Source: Cercophora sp. LCS_1 (lineage: Eukaryota; Ascomycota; Sordariomycetes; Sordariales; Lasiosphaeriaceae). Taken from it: 64,000 nucleotides of DNA. The position numbers and the translations under genes were made by a program. Positions 54,775 through 64,000 of this stretch are shown here, in pieces. The stretch spans positions 186,001 to 250,000 of the forward strand of contig JAPZLL010000030.1 of assembly GCA_036250225.1 (NCBI GenBank), written 5' to 3'. Numbering within the stretch: position 1 is the stretch's first letter; each line of letters opens with the position of its first letter. The notes under the pieces were generated by a model that worked only from the letters and a program-made list of their open reading frames with translations, was not told the origin of the DNA and ran no database searches.

Positions 54775-56411
54775 ATGGCTGCTTCAGATCTCACTCACGA
54801 GGTGCTCCAAGCACTCTCCAAAACCGACCCGATCCTCTCGACAGAGGCTTTTCCCCAAGTAGCCTTCGTTGACATCAAAGCTGCCCTTGACCGACTTGCC
54901 TCGAGGGATATGGTCAAATATGAGACAATCGAAAAGGAAGACGCTATTCTCGAGGCCGAAGGCGAACAGATTGCCGCCAATGGCAGCCACGAAGCCCGTG
55001 TGTTCGAGGCGTTGCGCCAGGCCGTTGAGGGGTTGACAGTTCAAGAGCTGGAAAAGGTCATTGGTGACAAGACAGTTACCAAAGTTGGCCAGAGCAAAGC
55101 CTTCAAGGAGAAGTGGATTTCCAGGACAAAAGATGGAAAGTTCAAGACTGCGGTTGGTCTCCTGAATGAGCGCTTCTCCTGGAGCTCTGCTAACAATGTT
55201 GGTTTCGCAGACGGATTCGATACAAGACATTACCAAGGAGCAAGTCTTGACTATCAAGGAGACGCGCACCCACCCCGATGCTAAGGTACTCGCCGACCTG
55301 AAGAAGCGTAAGCTCGTCAAGATGCAAAAGGTTATCAGCTTCAAGATCCAAAAGGGACCCAAGTTCGCGCTTGAGATCGCCAAGGAGGAGACTGATCTGA
55401 CTGCCGACATGATTGCTTCCGGCGCATGGAAGACGGCCACCTTCAAGCCCTATAACTTCAAGGCGCTGGGCGCCGATCAGAACGCTGGTGCGCTGCACCC
55501 CCTGAACAAGGTCAGGACCGAGTTCAGGCAGATCTTCTTCGAGATGGGCTTCGAGGAGATGCCTACCAACCGCTTCGTTGAGTCCGGCTTCTGGAACTTT
55601 GATACCCTCTTCGTGCCTCAGCAACATCCCGCCCGCGACCTCCAAGATACCTTCTACATCTCAGATCCCAAGGAGGCGGCCAGGCCAGGCCCGATCTCGG
55701 CGGACGACACCCGGGACTACCAGGAGGTTTGGGACAATGTTCGCCAGGTGCACGAGACTGGGAAGTTCGGGTCAATAGGGTACAGGTATCCCTGGTCCGC
55801 CGAGGAGTCGTTGCGATTGGTCCTGCGCACACATACTACGGCCGTTTCGGCGGCGATGCTACACAAGTTGGCTTCGCAGAGGGGGCCAGACGGGCGAGTG
55901 CCGCCAGCACGGTACTTCTCGATTGATCGGGTATTCCGTAACGAGACGGTTGACGCAACCCATCTTGCTGAGTTCCACCAGGTTGAGGGTGTTATTGCGG
56001 ACTATGGACTCACACTGGGTGGCCTCATGGAGTTCATGGAGATCTTCTTCGGCAAGATGGGCCTGACGGACCTCCAGTTCAAGCCGGCATACAATCCCTA
56101 CACAGAGCCCAGCATGGAAATCTTTGCCTTCCACAAGGGCCTGAACAAGCTGGTTGAGATTGGCAACAGCGGCATGTTCAGGCCCGAGTTCTTGGAGTCC
56201 GTGGGTCTCCCGAGCGACCTCCGTGTCTACGGATGGGGTCTTTCTCTTGGTTTGTCCCTCTGCGGAACTAAGACGAAATGGTACTGACAAGCAAACAGAG
56301 CGACCGACCATGATCAAGTACGGAATTTCGAATATCCGTGAGCTTCTCGGGCACAAGGTGGATCTGAATTTCATCGAGCGGAACCCGGCCGTGCGGTTAG
56401 ACAAGGATTAG
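54775..56411 (+). CDS. FRS2: Phenylalanyl-tRNA synthetase, alpha subunit (cytosolic)
   Basis: Catalytic subunit of the cytosolic heterotetrameric synthetase that charges tRNA-Phe; its partner is the beta subunit Frs1. Three exons, 54775-55152, 55211-56249 and 56299-56411, with introns of 58 bp (GTTGGT...CGCAG) and 49 bp (GTTTGT, branch CTGAC, AACAG), give 509 residues; yeast Frs2 has 503. The N-terminal part carries winged-helix-like tRNA-binding domains (about 1-200). The class II catalytic core has HPLNKVRTEFRQIFFEMGF, the motif 2 region FSIDRVFRNETVDATHLAEF, and motif 3 GLSLERPTM, which is split by intron 2 between Leu and Glu. The start ATG follows CGCAAAA. Reading through intron 2 would remove motif 3 and the C terminus, so both introns are well supported. 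Confidence 0.97.
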
Positions 56412-57651
56412 ACGGCGAGGTTGTTAGTTGCGCGTGATACCTGATCAACGACATCGTTTTCTGTACAGAATTGGAGGGTAAAATCTGACATGATAGAAAA
56501 AGGTGATTCGAGGTCATGCCAAAGACGCCCAAGAGGGCAAAAGCTGTGAAAGTCGATGAAACGCTGGGCGTTGGGACGTGTCATGACGAAAACGGTTTGG
56601 CTGCGCGCTAGGTTTCCGTTCCTGATCGCTCACCGCCTGGCCGATGTCAAAACAACCGGGTACCCAAGGCAATTGGCCAATGAGACACGTGGGAATTTGC
56701 CTTGAGGGGTATGGCGGGGTACTTGGCCCAGCTCGCCGTTCCCGGCCTGGGAACATCGTTGCATGCAGGACGACGCTGGCTGAAAAAAATTGTTGAGGTG
56801 ACAGCCCTGAGGCGCTCTCAATTCGAGAGGTTTCTTGCCAGCGAGATCAATGTTCTTAGAGCCCACTGTATCGTCTCCTGTGCCGTGATTGAGCAAGGAG
56901 ATGAGACACAAGCAAGCGGGGTCCCTGTAAGCCATGGCGAACACAGATTGCGAGAGCAATGCCATCATCGGCCAGATGTCGCGAGATCGAAGGTATTGGC
57001 GACTGCTGCAACTGCCACTGGTGCCGAATTTCGGAGGCGGCGGGAGAAGCTCCCACGCGGAGCTTCAAATTTTTGGAAAATTTTCACCCCAGGGTGATCG
57101 TTGGAGAAACCAGAGCTCCATGCAGACCAAAAATCCCGATCGTGACAGTCTGCAGCCGAACAATTGATACCACCAGAGTTGGAGAGTGTCAACCGATCCT
57201 ATATTTAGGAAGCAAAAAGTAGAGTCTGAAAGCCAAACAAGATCTAGTAAACAACCAAGTGAAGGTGTAGATCGGGTCCAAAATTTGCTCGATCATTTTC
57301 GGTCCGTCCAAGCGCAAGAAGCCCACAGCCAGGATCACGGAGCGGAAGACACGATCTTTTTTGTCGGGAAGAGTCACTCGTTATCGCTTATCGGCTCCCC
57401 ACAGGCCCCAGAACCGGATTCTAAAAAGATCGGCCATTCCACCCCAGAAATCTCGGTGGAAAAGAGAGAGAAAGAAAGAATTCGGCTACTCCAATCTGCT
57501 GGCAATTGGCAAAGCTCAAGGGATTGGGAAGCGCAGCTCAAGACTCGATTCGGGGTTCGTGGTTTTTGCTTTTCGTTTTCCAACACTGGTCCCCGGCCTC
57601 GGCCCTTTGACGCCGCCGTCCCCAACTCTCTTCTGCCAAACCGGTCAAACC
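56412..57651. other. Intergenic: FRS2 to CPA2
   Basis: About 1.24 kb between two plus-strand genes. The left end is the FRS2 3' UTR. The right 500 bases should be the CPA2 promoter and leader; a long frame is open into the CPA2 start but has no ATG in frame before it. No RNA gene is seen. Confidence 0.6.
57371..57376. promoter_or_regulatory. Possible Gcn4/CPC1 site
   Basis: GAGTCA (TGACTC on the other strand), the core of the amino-acid-starvation activator site, 276 bases before the CPA2 start codon. Arginine genes are classic targets of CPC1 in Neurospora. A six-base match alone is weak. Confidence 0.3.
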
Positions 57652-60600
57652 ATGTTGTCGACCGTTACCAAGGCCGGCCGAGCGCCCGCTCTCCTCCGAC
57701 ATGGCCGCCGCGTCCCCGTCACATCATCCCAATTGAGGGCCCTCACAGCAGGAGTACAGAATGGCGTATTCCAAACAACACAGGCCCAGAGCGCAAGCTT
57801 GACAGCAAAAAGGTTGTTCTCTGCGGCCCGCGCCTGCGCAAGCGGCGCCGCGCAGCCCGCCCCGAACCCGAAGGCCTATCTCGAGAGCGGGGTCATAAAA
57901 CCTAAGGAGGACGTCAACGTTAAGAAGGTGCTCGTTATTGGCAGTGGTGGTCTTGCCATTGGCCAGGCAGGAGAGTTCGATTACTCTGGTATGTTGTTCC
58001 CGTCCACAGGCCTCAAGCGGTGAACTCGAATGAGTCACACGACAGTCTGGTCAAAGGAGTTCAGCGCTGACAAGACCGCACTGCTATAGGATCCCAGGCC
58101 CTCAAGGCTCTCAAGGAGGCTGGTGTTGCCTCCGTGCTCATCAACCCCAACATCGCTACCATTCAGACGAACCACGTCCTCGCCGACGAGGTCTACTACC
58201 TCCCCGTTACGCCCGAGTACGTTGAGTACGTGATCCAGAGGGAAAAGCCCGATGGCATTTTCCTCTCTTTCGGTGGCCAGACCGCCCTCAACCTCGGTGT
58301 GCAGATGGAGAAGCTCGGCCTGTTCGAGAAGTACGGCGTCAAGGTCCTCGGCACCAGCGTCAGGACGTTGGAGCTCAGCGAAGACAGAGATCTCTTCGCC
58401 AAGGCCCTTGAGGAGATTGACATCCCTATCGCCAAGTCTATCGCCGTCAACACCGTCGACGAGGCGCTCGATGCCGCCAAGAAGATTGGCTACCCCATTA
58501 TCGTCCGCGCTGCATACGCGCTTGGTGGTCTTGGATCTGGTTTCGCCAACAACGAGGAGGAGCTCCGAAACATGGCTGCCCGGTCACTCACGCTTTCTCC
58601 CCAGATTCTGGTTGAGAAGTCGCTGAAGGGCTGGAAGGAGGTCGAGTACGAGGTCGTCCGTGATGCGAATAACAACTGCATTACTGTTTGCAACATGGAG
58701 AACTTCGACCCCCTGGGCATCCACACCGGCGACTCGATCGTCGTTGCGCCCAGTCAAACGCTGAGCGATGAGGAGTATCACATGCTTCGATCCGCCGCTA
58801 TCAAGATCGTTCGTCATCTGGGTGTCGTCGGCGAGTGCAACGTCCAGTACGCGCTCCAGCCGGATGGTCTCGACTACAGGGTTATCGAGGTCAACGCTCG
58901 TCTTTCCCGCTCGTCCGCTCTGGCCTCCAAGGCCACCGGCTACCCCCTGGCTTACACCGCAGCCAAGATCGGCCTGGGTCACAGCTTGCCTGAGCTCCCC
59001 AACGCCGTTACCAAGACCACGACCGCCAACTTCGAGCCCTCGCTTGACTATATCGTCACCAAGATTCCCCGATGGGATCTTTCCAAGTTCCAGCACGTCA
59101 AGCGCGACATTGGCAGTGCCATGAAGTCGGTCGGTGAGGTTATGGCTATTGGCCGTACCTTTGAAGAATCGTTCCAGAAGGCCATCCGCCAGGTCGACCC
59201 TAGGTTTGTCGGCTTCCAGGGTGACAAGTTCGAGGATCTCGACTTTGAGCTCCAGAACCCTACGGATCGTCGGTGGTTGGCCGTTGGACAGGCCATGCTT
59301 CACGAGAACTACTCCGTTGAGCGCGTTCATGAGCTGACCAAGATCGACAAGTGGTTCCTGCACAAGCTGCAAAACATTGTTGACTGCACCAAGGAGCTCC
59401 AGCAGATTGGCAGTCTTCGCGGGCTCAAGAAGGAGCACATCCTCAAGGCCAAGAAGCTGGGTTTCTCCGACAAGCAGATTGCTCTGGCGGTTGGCAGCAC
59501 CGAGGACGAGGTGCGCAAGGTCAGACTGGAGTTCGGTATCAGGCCATGGGTCAAGAAGATCGACACCCTCGCCGCCGAGTTCCCCGCCGACACCAACTAC
59601 CTCTACACCACCTACAACGCCTCTTCCCACGATGTCACCTTTGAGGACAAGGGTACCGTCATTTTGGGCAGCGGTGTGTACCGTATTGGCAGCTCGGTCG
59701 AGTTCGACTGGTGCGCTGTCAGCGCCACTCTTGCTCTGAGGGAGATGGGTGAGAAGACGGTCATGATCAACGTAAGTACCTTACTATTTCATTTCCCCAG
59801 CATCATCGCCCCAATCCAGGTAGGCATCTGGGTTATTATTCCAGACCTTTCGGACATTATTCGAGGCTTTGGAATATCACCCCAGGCATTTGGGTAATTG
59901 TTCGAGGCCTTGGAATTTTATCCCAAGCTTTTGGATCATTGTTCAAGGCCTCGGAAAATTACCACAGGCCTTTCTGTAATTATCCGACGCACGGTCATTT
60001 TCTGGCATGTCTTTCGGTAATTACCGGGGCCGCTTCGTATATTTCCGACGCCTCTTTGGAACGGGGACATGGCCTGGCGGTTTTGACAATGCCCTCACTT
60101 CTTTTCCATGAGAACTAAAGACTAACTTCCTCCACGTACAACCCCGAGACCTACAGTACCGATTTCGATACGGCCGACAAGCTCTATTTCGAGGAGTTGA
60201 GTTATGAGCGTGTCATGGACATCTACGAGCTCGAGAACGCCAGCGGTGTTGTGGTGTCTGTGGGCGGTCAGCTGCCCCAGAACATTGCTCTTCGCCTCCA
60301 GGAAACTGGTGGCGCCAAGGTTCTCGGTACCGACCCCCGGGATATTGACAAGGCCGAGGACAGACAAAAGTTCTCCGAGATCCTCGACAGCATCGGCGTT
60401 GACCAGCCCGCATGGAAGGAACTCACCTCGGTCGAGGCTGCCGAGCAGTTTGCGGAGGAGGTTGGCTATCCTGTGCTCGTCCGTCCCAGTTACGTTCTCT
60501 CCGGTGCTGCCATGACCGTCATCCACAGCAAGGAGGACCTCAAGGACAAGCTTGAGGCTGCCAGCAGCGTCTCTCCCGATCACCCCGTTGTTATCAGCAA

Positions 60601-61676
60601 GTTCATCGAAGGCGCTCAGGAGATTGACGTCGACGGTGTCGCTTCCGAGGGTAACTTGATTATCCACGCCGTCAGCGAGCACGTTGAGCAGGCTGGTGTT
60701 CATTCCGGTGACGCCACCCTAGTCCTGCCCCCGGCTAACCTGGACGAGAACACCATGCAGCGGGTAAAGGAGATTGCCGGGAAGGTCGCCAAGGCCTGGA
60801 AGATCACTGGTCCCTTCAACATGCAGATCATCAAGGCTGAGGACCCCGAGGGTGGCTCTCCTCTTCTCAAGGTCATCGAGTGCAACCTCCGCGCCTCTCG
60901 ATCCTTCCCCTTCGTCAGCAAGGTCCTCGGCACCAACTTCATCGACGTTGCCACCAAGGCCCTTGTCGGCAAGGACGTCCCCGCCGCCACCGACCTTATG
61001 GCTGTCAAGCGTGACTATGTCGCGACCAAGGTGCCTCAGTTCTCTTGGACCCGTCTTGCCGGCGCCGACCCCTTCCTTGGCGTCGAGATGGCGTCTACTG
61101 GTGAGATGGCGTGCTTCGGCAAGGATCTCGTCGAGGCCTACTGGTCATCCCTCCAGTCTGCGATGAACTTCCGCGTTCCTGAACCCGGCGAGGGTCTCCT
61201 CTTCGGTGGCCAGCTCAACAAGGACTGGCTCACCACGGTTGTCGACTACCTCGCTCCCCTCGGCTACAAGCTGTATGCTGCCGATCAGGAGGTCAAGCAG
61301 TTCCTTGAGTCAACGTCGAAGCACGACATCTCGGTCGAGGTGATTGAGTTCCCCAAGGAGGACAAGCGTGCTCTTCGCGAGGTGTTCAAGAAGCACGACA
61401 TCCGTGGTGTCTTCAACCTTGCTCAGGCCCGCGGCAAGACTGTCCTGGACGTCGACTACGTCATGCGCCGTAATGCCGTCGACTTCGGTGTGCCCCTCTT
61501 CATGGAGCCCCAGGTGAGTGATATTGTTGTCTTTGTATTGTCGCAGCGTGTGCTAACTAGGTTGATAGACGGCCATGCTCTTTGCTCAGTGCATGAGCGA
61601 GAAGCTCCCCCGCCCTGAGGGCATACCATCTGAGGTCCGCAGGTGGTCCGAGTTTATTGGCGGCAAGCCCTTGTAA
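57652..61676 (+). CDS. CPA2: Carbamoyl-phosphate synthase, arginine-specific large chain
   Basis: Makes carbamoyl phosphate from bicarbonate, ATP and ammonia delivered by the small subunit, for arginine synthesis; mitochondrial in filamentous ascomycetes. Exons 57652-57988, 58090-59771, 60137-61513 and 61569-61676 give 1167 residues. The N terminus (MLSTVTKAGRAPALLRHGRR) is a good presequence. The synthetase halves are duplicated: the first carries LVIGSGGLAIGQAGEFDYSG and NPNIATIQTNHVLADEVYYL, with an ATP-grasp ending EVNARLSRSSALASKATGYP. The second starts VILGSGVYRIGSSVEFDWC and has LVRPSYVLSGAAM and ECNLRASRSFPFVSK. The MGS-like C-terminal region ends GGKPL. Intron 2 (365 bp) is unusual: it holds a 41-bp repeat array, and the homology-predicted 3' border before YNPETYSTDFD reads CCACG with no AG. 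The next in-frame AG would delete YNPE. Other introns are canonical (101 and 55 bp). Confidence 0.95.
59824..60049 (+). repeat. Degenerate 41-bp tandem repeat inside a CPA2 intron
   Basis: Five consecutive 41-base units begin at 59845, 59886, 59927, 59968 and 60009, preceded by a 21-base half unit at 59824. Each unit is itself two similar halves of about 20 and 21 bases with a core like CTTTCGGTAATTATTC. Units 1-3 are closest; units 4-5 are more diverged. Several units end in a pyrimidine-rich stretch plus CAG, resembling 3' splice sites. Confidence 0.85.
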
Positions 61677-62974
61677 ATATGATATCATAGTTTTGCATTC
61701 CCATCTTGCGGGGTAAAATCTTCGAAGTTACGAGGAAGCGAGAGGCAAAACGGGCGTTTAGTGCGTGGGATACTGGATTGAATGAGCGGGACGGTTTGTC
61801 TGATGTTAGGTATTTTTCTACTCTATTCCCTCTGTGTTTGCTGGTTTGCGTTTGGCATTCGTTTGCGATGTAGGCGGTATACCTCCCAGATACAAAAGTT
61901 TGCAAGCAGATGATGAATCAAATCATCTCAAGGTTATTTTGATGACAAATGTGAGGTCAGTCCATCCTCGAGATTTTAACCGTGATGACTTACTCGGGAC
62001 TTGATTCTCCAAGATGTGTCTTTTCAAGGTCTGTTTGTGGGGAGGGCGAGGAACTCTGCGGATGGAGGTTTTCATTTTCAAAACATTTGTTTGTTTCTGA
62101 GCGCTGATTAACTGAGGCTCTTACTATGAAAACCTGTTTTCGGGTCTTTGTGTCTCGAGTTCGGAAACGTGACCTTTGGGCGAACTCCCTTCCCTGATGA
62201 ATCTCTCACGAAATACGCTCTCCGGGATACAGACTTTTGAACCAGTTCATCACTAATGGATGCGAGGGAACCACGTATCACCTGAACGATCAGTGAATGG
62301 TGTGGTCTTCTATGGTTTGGCTAGCTGCAACTGTTTACGGTGCGTGCGGCCCCAAGTGGCTGGCCAACGAAGGCGTAAATGACCACACTTCATCGACTAT
62401 CTTCAACTATTACCAGCTTTCCCGTGCCCATCGCATTGTCGCCGTTGAATTCAAATTCCACCGGACGGTCCAAAAAGCGACAAGGGAGCCTTGATCTTGC
62501 CTTCATTCAGTGGCTTGGACGGCAACGTCGACACCCTTCCGCGTCTTCCGCGTCTTCCCCATCTCAACGCTGGGGACGCCGTTGGTCCGCTGCGGATGTT
62601 ATCCCACCGTCGCCAACGGTTCTCGCAAATTTAGCAAGTGGCCGTACCCCGCTGCTCGCCTCTGAGGGCCATGATATCCCTGGAGGCCTGATCTCTTCCC
62701 GGAGAGCTTTAACCTTGTCCTGGGGTTAATCATTGAGCTTTCGCCGAGTCTTGATTACCTCGTCAGTAAAAACAGTTCGTCAACTGCCGATTCTAGGCCC
62801 AACAAGTCCCATGGGCGGGGTTGGCCGTGGAAGATATCAACACCATGCCAAGACTCGCGACCCATCAAATGGTAGACTATAAAGGACATCAAGCACAAAG
62901 ATTTTCAAAGAACACAGTTCAACATTTATCTGTTTGCCAGAGAGAACTGCCTCATACCATACCCGATTGGGAAT
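61677..62974. other. Intergenic: CPA2 3' end to small coiled-coil gene
   Basis: About 1.3 kb. The left part is CPA2 3' UTR, and the right end is the 3' flank of a minus-strand gene. Short frames only; no RNA gene or repeat is recognised. Confidence 0.6.
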
Positions 62975-63389
62975 TTATCCTTGATGGCGAGTCCTCCGCT
63001 GCATCCCCTCAACGAGCTTTGCAACCCAAGCCTTCTTCTCGTCGTGGGCCGAAGCCGGAATTCCTAGCGTTTCAGGATGCGCGCGCTGGCAAGCCTCCTC
63101 ATCCCTGCCATGAGCCTCCCGAGACGCGTCTCTCGCCCTCAGCTTTTCGATCTGCTCCTCCACCTGCTGAAGTTCGAATTGCAAGGCTTTGATGAGCTCG
63201 TTCAACTGCTCAAGGTTGAGGTCCAAGAGCTGGATCTTCTGCTCGTGGTGCTCGACTTGGTCTGCAATGTCAGCGAACTGGGCATTTATCAGAGGAGGAA
63301 ACGCTTGTTGAACCCCCACGGTGATCCGATCCAGACGACATACCATCTTTGTGGAAGAGGTTATCCGCCTTGGGCTTGCCTTTTGCCAT
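62975..63389 (-). CDS. Small coiled-coil protein of unknown function
   Basis: Two exons, 63344-63389 and 62975-63303, separated by a 40-bp intron (GTATGT...AACAAG), give 124 residues starting MAKGKPKADNLFHKD. The core (about 25-75) is a strong heptad-rich helix containing IADQVEHHEQKIQLLDLNLE and LQQVEEQIEKLRAR, almost certainly a coiled coil. The C terminus is basic (MQRRTRHQG). I do not recognise a family; a subunit of a larger complex is a guess. The intron is unusually short and lacks a clear CTAAC branch point, so the first exon is less certain than the second. Confidence 0.6.
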
Positions 63390-64000
63390 CTTGATTTCGG
63401 TGAGCCGAGCGCGCTGGCGCGTCGGAGAACTTGGCCAAACTTTTGGATTTTATCGAGAGAGCGGATGTATATCTTGCGTAGGAAGGTTTGGGGCTGCTTG
63501 GCTACACTTGAAGGTAGAAAGATTGAGCGTTGCAGCTGGATTGTAGGTGAGGTGCCAAAGCAGTGTGACGGAAAAGGGCTGCGCTACCCCAGATACCGGA
63601 TGGAATATCAACCAGGGAAGGAGCAGCCCCTCGCGAGTCGGATAGCAGTCAGCTCTGTTTCAAAGCCACCAAGCACGGGACAAGCACTCTCAAGCTTTGA
63701 AAATGTCGTAAATATCCAAACGGAAAGAGCGTGCGGGACGGAGCAAAATCAAAATACCTGAAAGCCCGGCAACAATTCCAATACACGCGGACACCTCTCC
63801 AAGGGCGGCTTAGAGTCGGGGAGGAAGATTATTTAAACCAAGAGACCAACTTCTTGTTCAATGGACCAGTGGCCCCTGGGCTCTGTAGTCTTCCGTTCGT
63901 CTCCCGGGGCAGACAATGACGACCTCAAAGCACGGTTGTCCAGGCTGACGCACACCCTCCCGAGCAAACCATAGACGGCAAGCCTGAAAGGCAACGAAAC
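63390..64000. other. Upstream flank of small coiled-coil gene
   Basis: About 610 bases to the window end. It should include the promoter of the minus-strand gene. Only short non-conserved frames are seen. Confidence 0.55.

Noticed and set aside
54423..54872. 149-codon frame across the FRS2 promoter
   Set aside because: Out of frame with FRS2, overlaps the real start, no homology recognised.
57186..57905. 239-codon frame overlapping the CPA2 start
   Set aside because: Different frame from CPA2, no conserved content; lies in the CPA2 leader and first exon.
58584..59630. 348-codon minus-strand frame
   Set aside because: Antisense shadow of CPA2, created by its codon bias; no independent protein features.
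1..64000. CRISPR arrays, bacterial operons, phage or viral genes, secondary-metabolite cluster
   Set aside because: Intron-bearing fungal genes throughout; no spaced identical repeats and no synthase, phage or viral signature.

Overview
The window looks like nuclear DNA of a filamentous ascomycete, most likely a Sordariomycete. The grounds are short GT-AG introns (mostly 46-101 bp) with CTAAC/CTGAC branch points, GC-rich coding DNA, A-rich start contexts, and a gene set in typical fungal form. That set includes Vps10 with two receptor modules, a GH132/SUN wall protein, a diphthamide ligase fused to RidA domains, a stand-alone arginine-type carbamoyl-phosphate synthase large chain with a mitochondrial presequence, and a DUF1746/Dsc4-like protein. 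I annotate 15 protein genes with good support, one weak hypothetical gene and one intron-containing tRNA-Leu(AAG).

Layout. 0-10 kb: VPS10 and a SUN-family wall protein, both on the minus strand. 9.7-16 kb: gene-free. 16-24.4 kb: plus-strand C2H2 factor, DGAT2-type acyltransferase and carboxylesterase. 24.8 kb: tRNA-Leu. 25.3-32.6 kb: minus-strand DPH6-like ligase and an MSN2/SEB1-type stress regulator. 32.6-44.8 kb: a 12-kb stretch with no gene I can support, carrying STRE motifs near the regulator and G-quadruplex motifs near 43 kb. 44.8-46 kb: J-domain protein. 48-56.4 kb: a compact housekeeping cluster (G-patch protein, PPR protein, RCL1, DSC4-like, FRS2) packed as convergent and divergent pairs with gaps of 88-500 bp. 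57.7-61.7 kb: CPA2. 63 kb: a small coiled-coil protein.

Functional themes. The genes are mostly housekeeping: vacuolar sorting, wall remodelling, lipid storage, translation (FRS2, DPH6, tRNA), ribosome biogenesis (RCL1), RNA processing (G-patch, PPR), arginine synthesis and stress transcription. They do not form a biosynthetic cluster, and I see no intact transposon, CRISPR array, virus or toxin gene.

The points most worth a second look are in or near ordinary genes. CPA2 intron 2 carries a degenerate 41-bp tandem array (about 20.5-bp half-period), and the same intron lacks an AG at the 3' splice site that homology predicts. VPS10 has a 54-bp intron that is in frame and open, so gene finders will miss it. 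The stress regulator has clustered copies of its own expected binding site upstream. No clearly new multi-gene system is visible.
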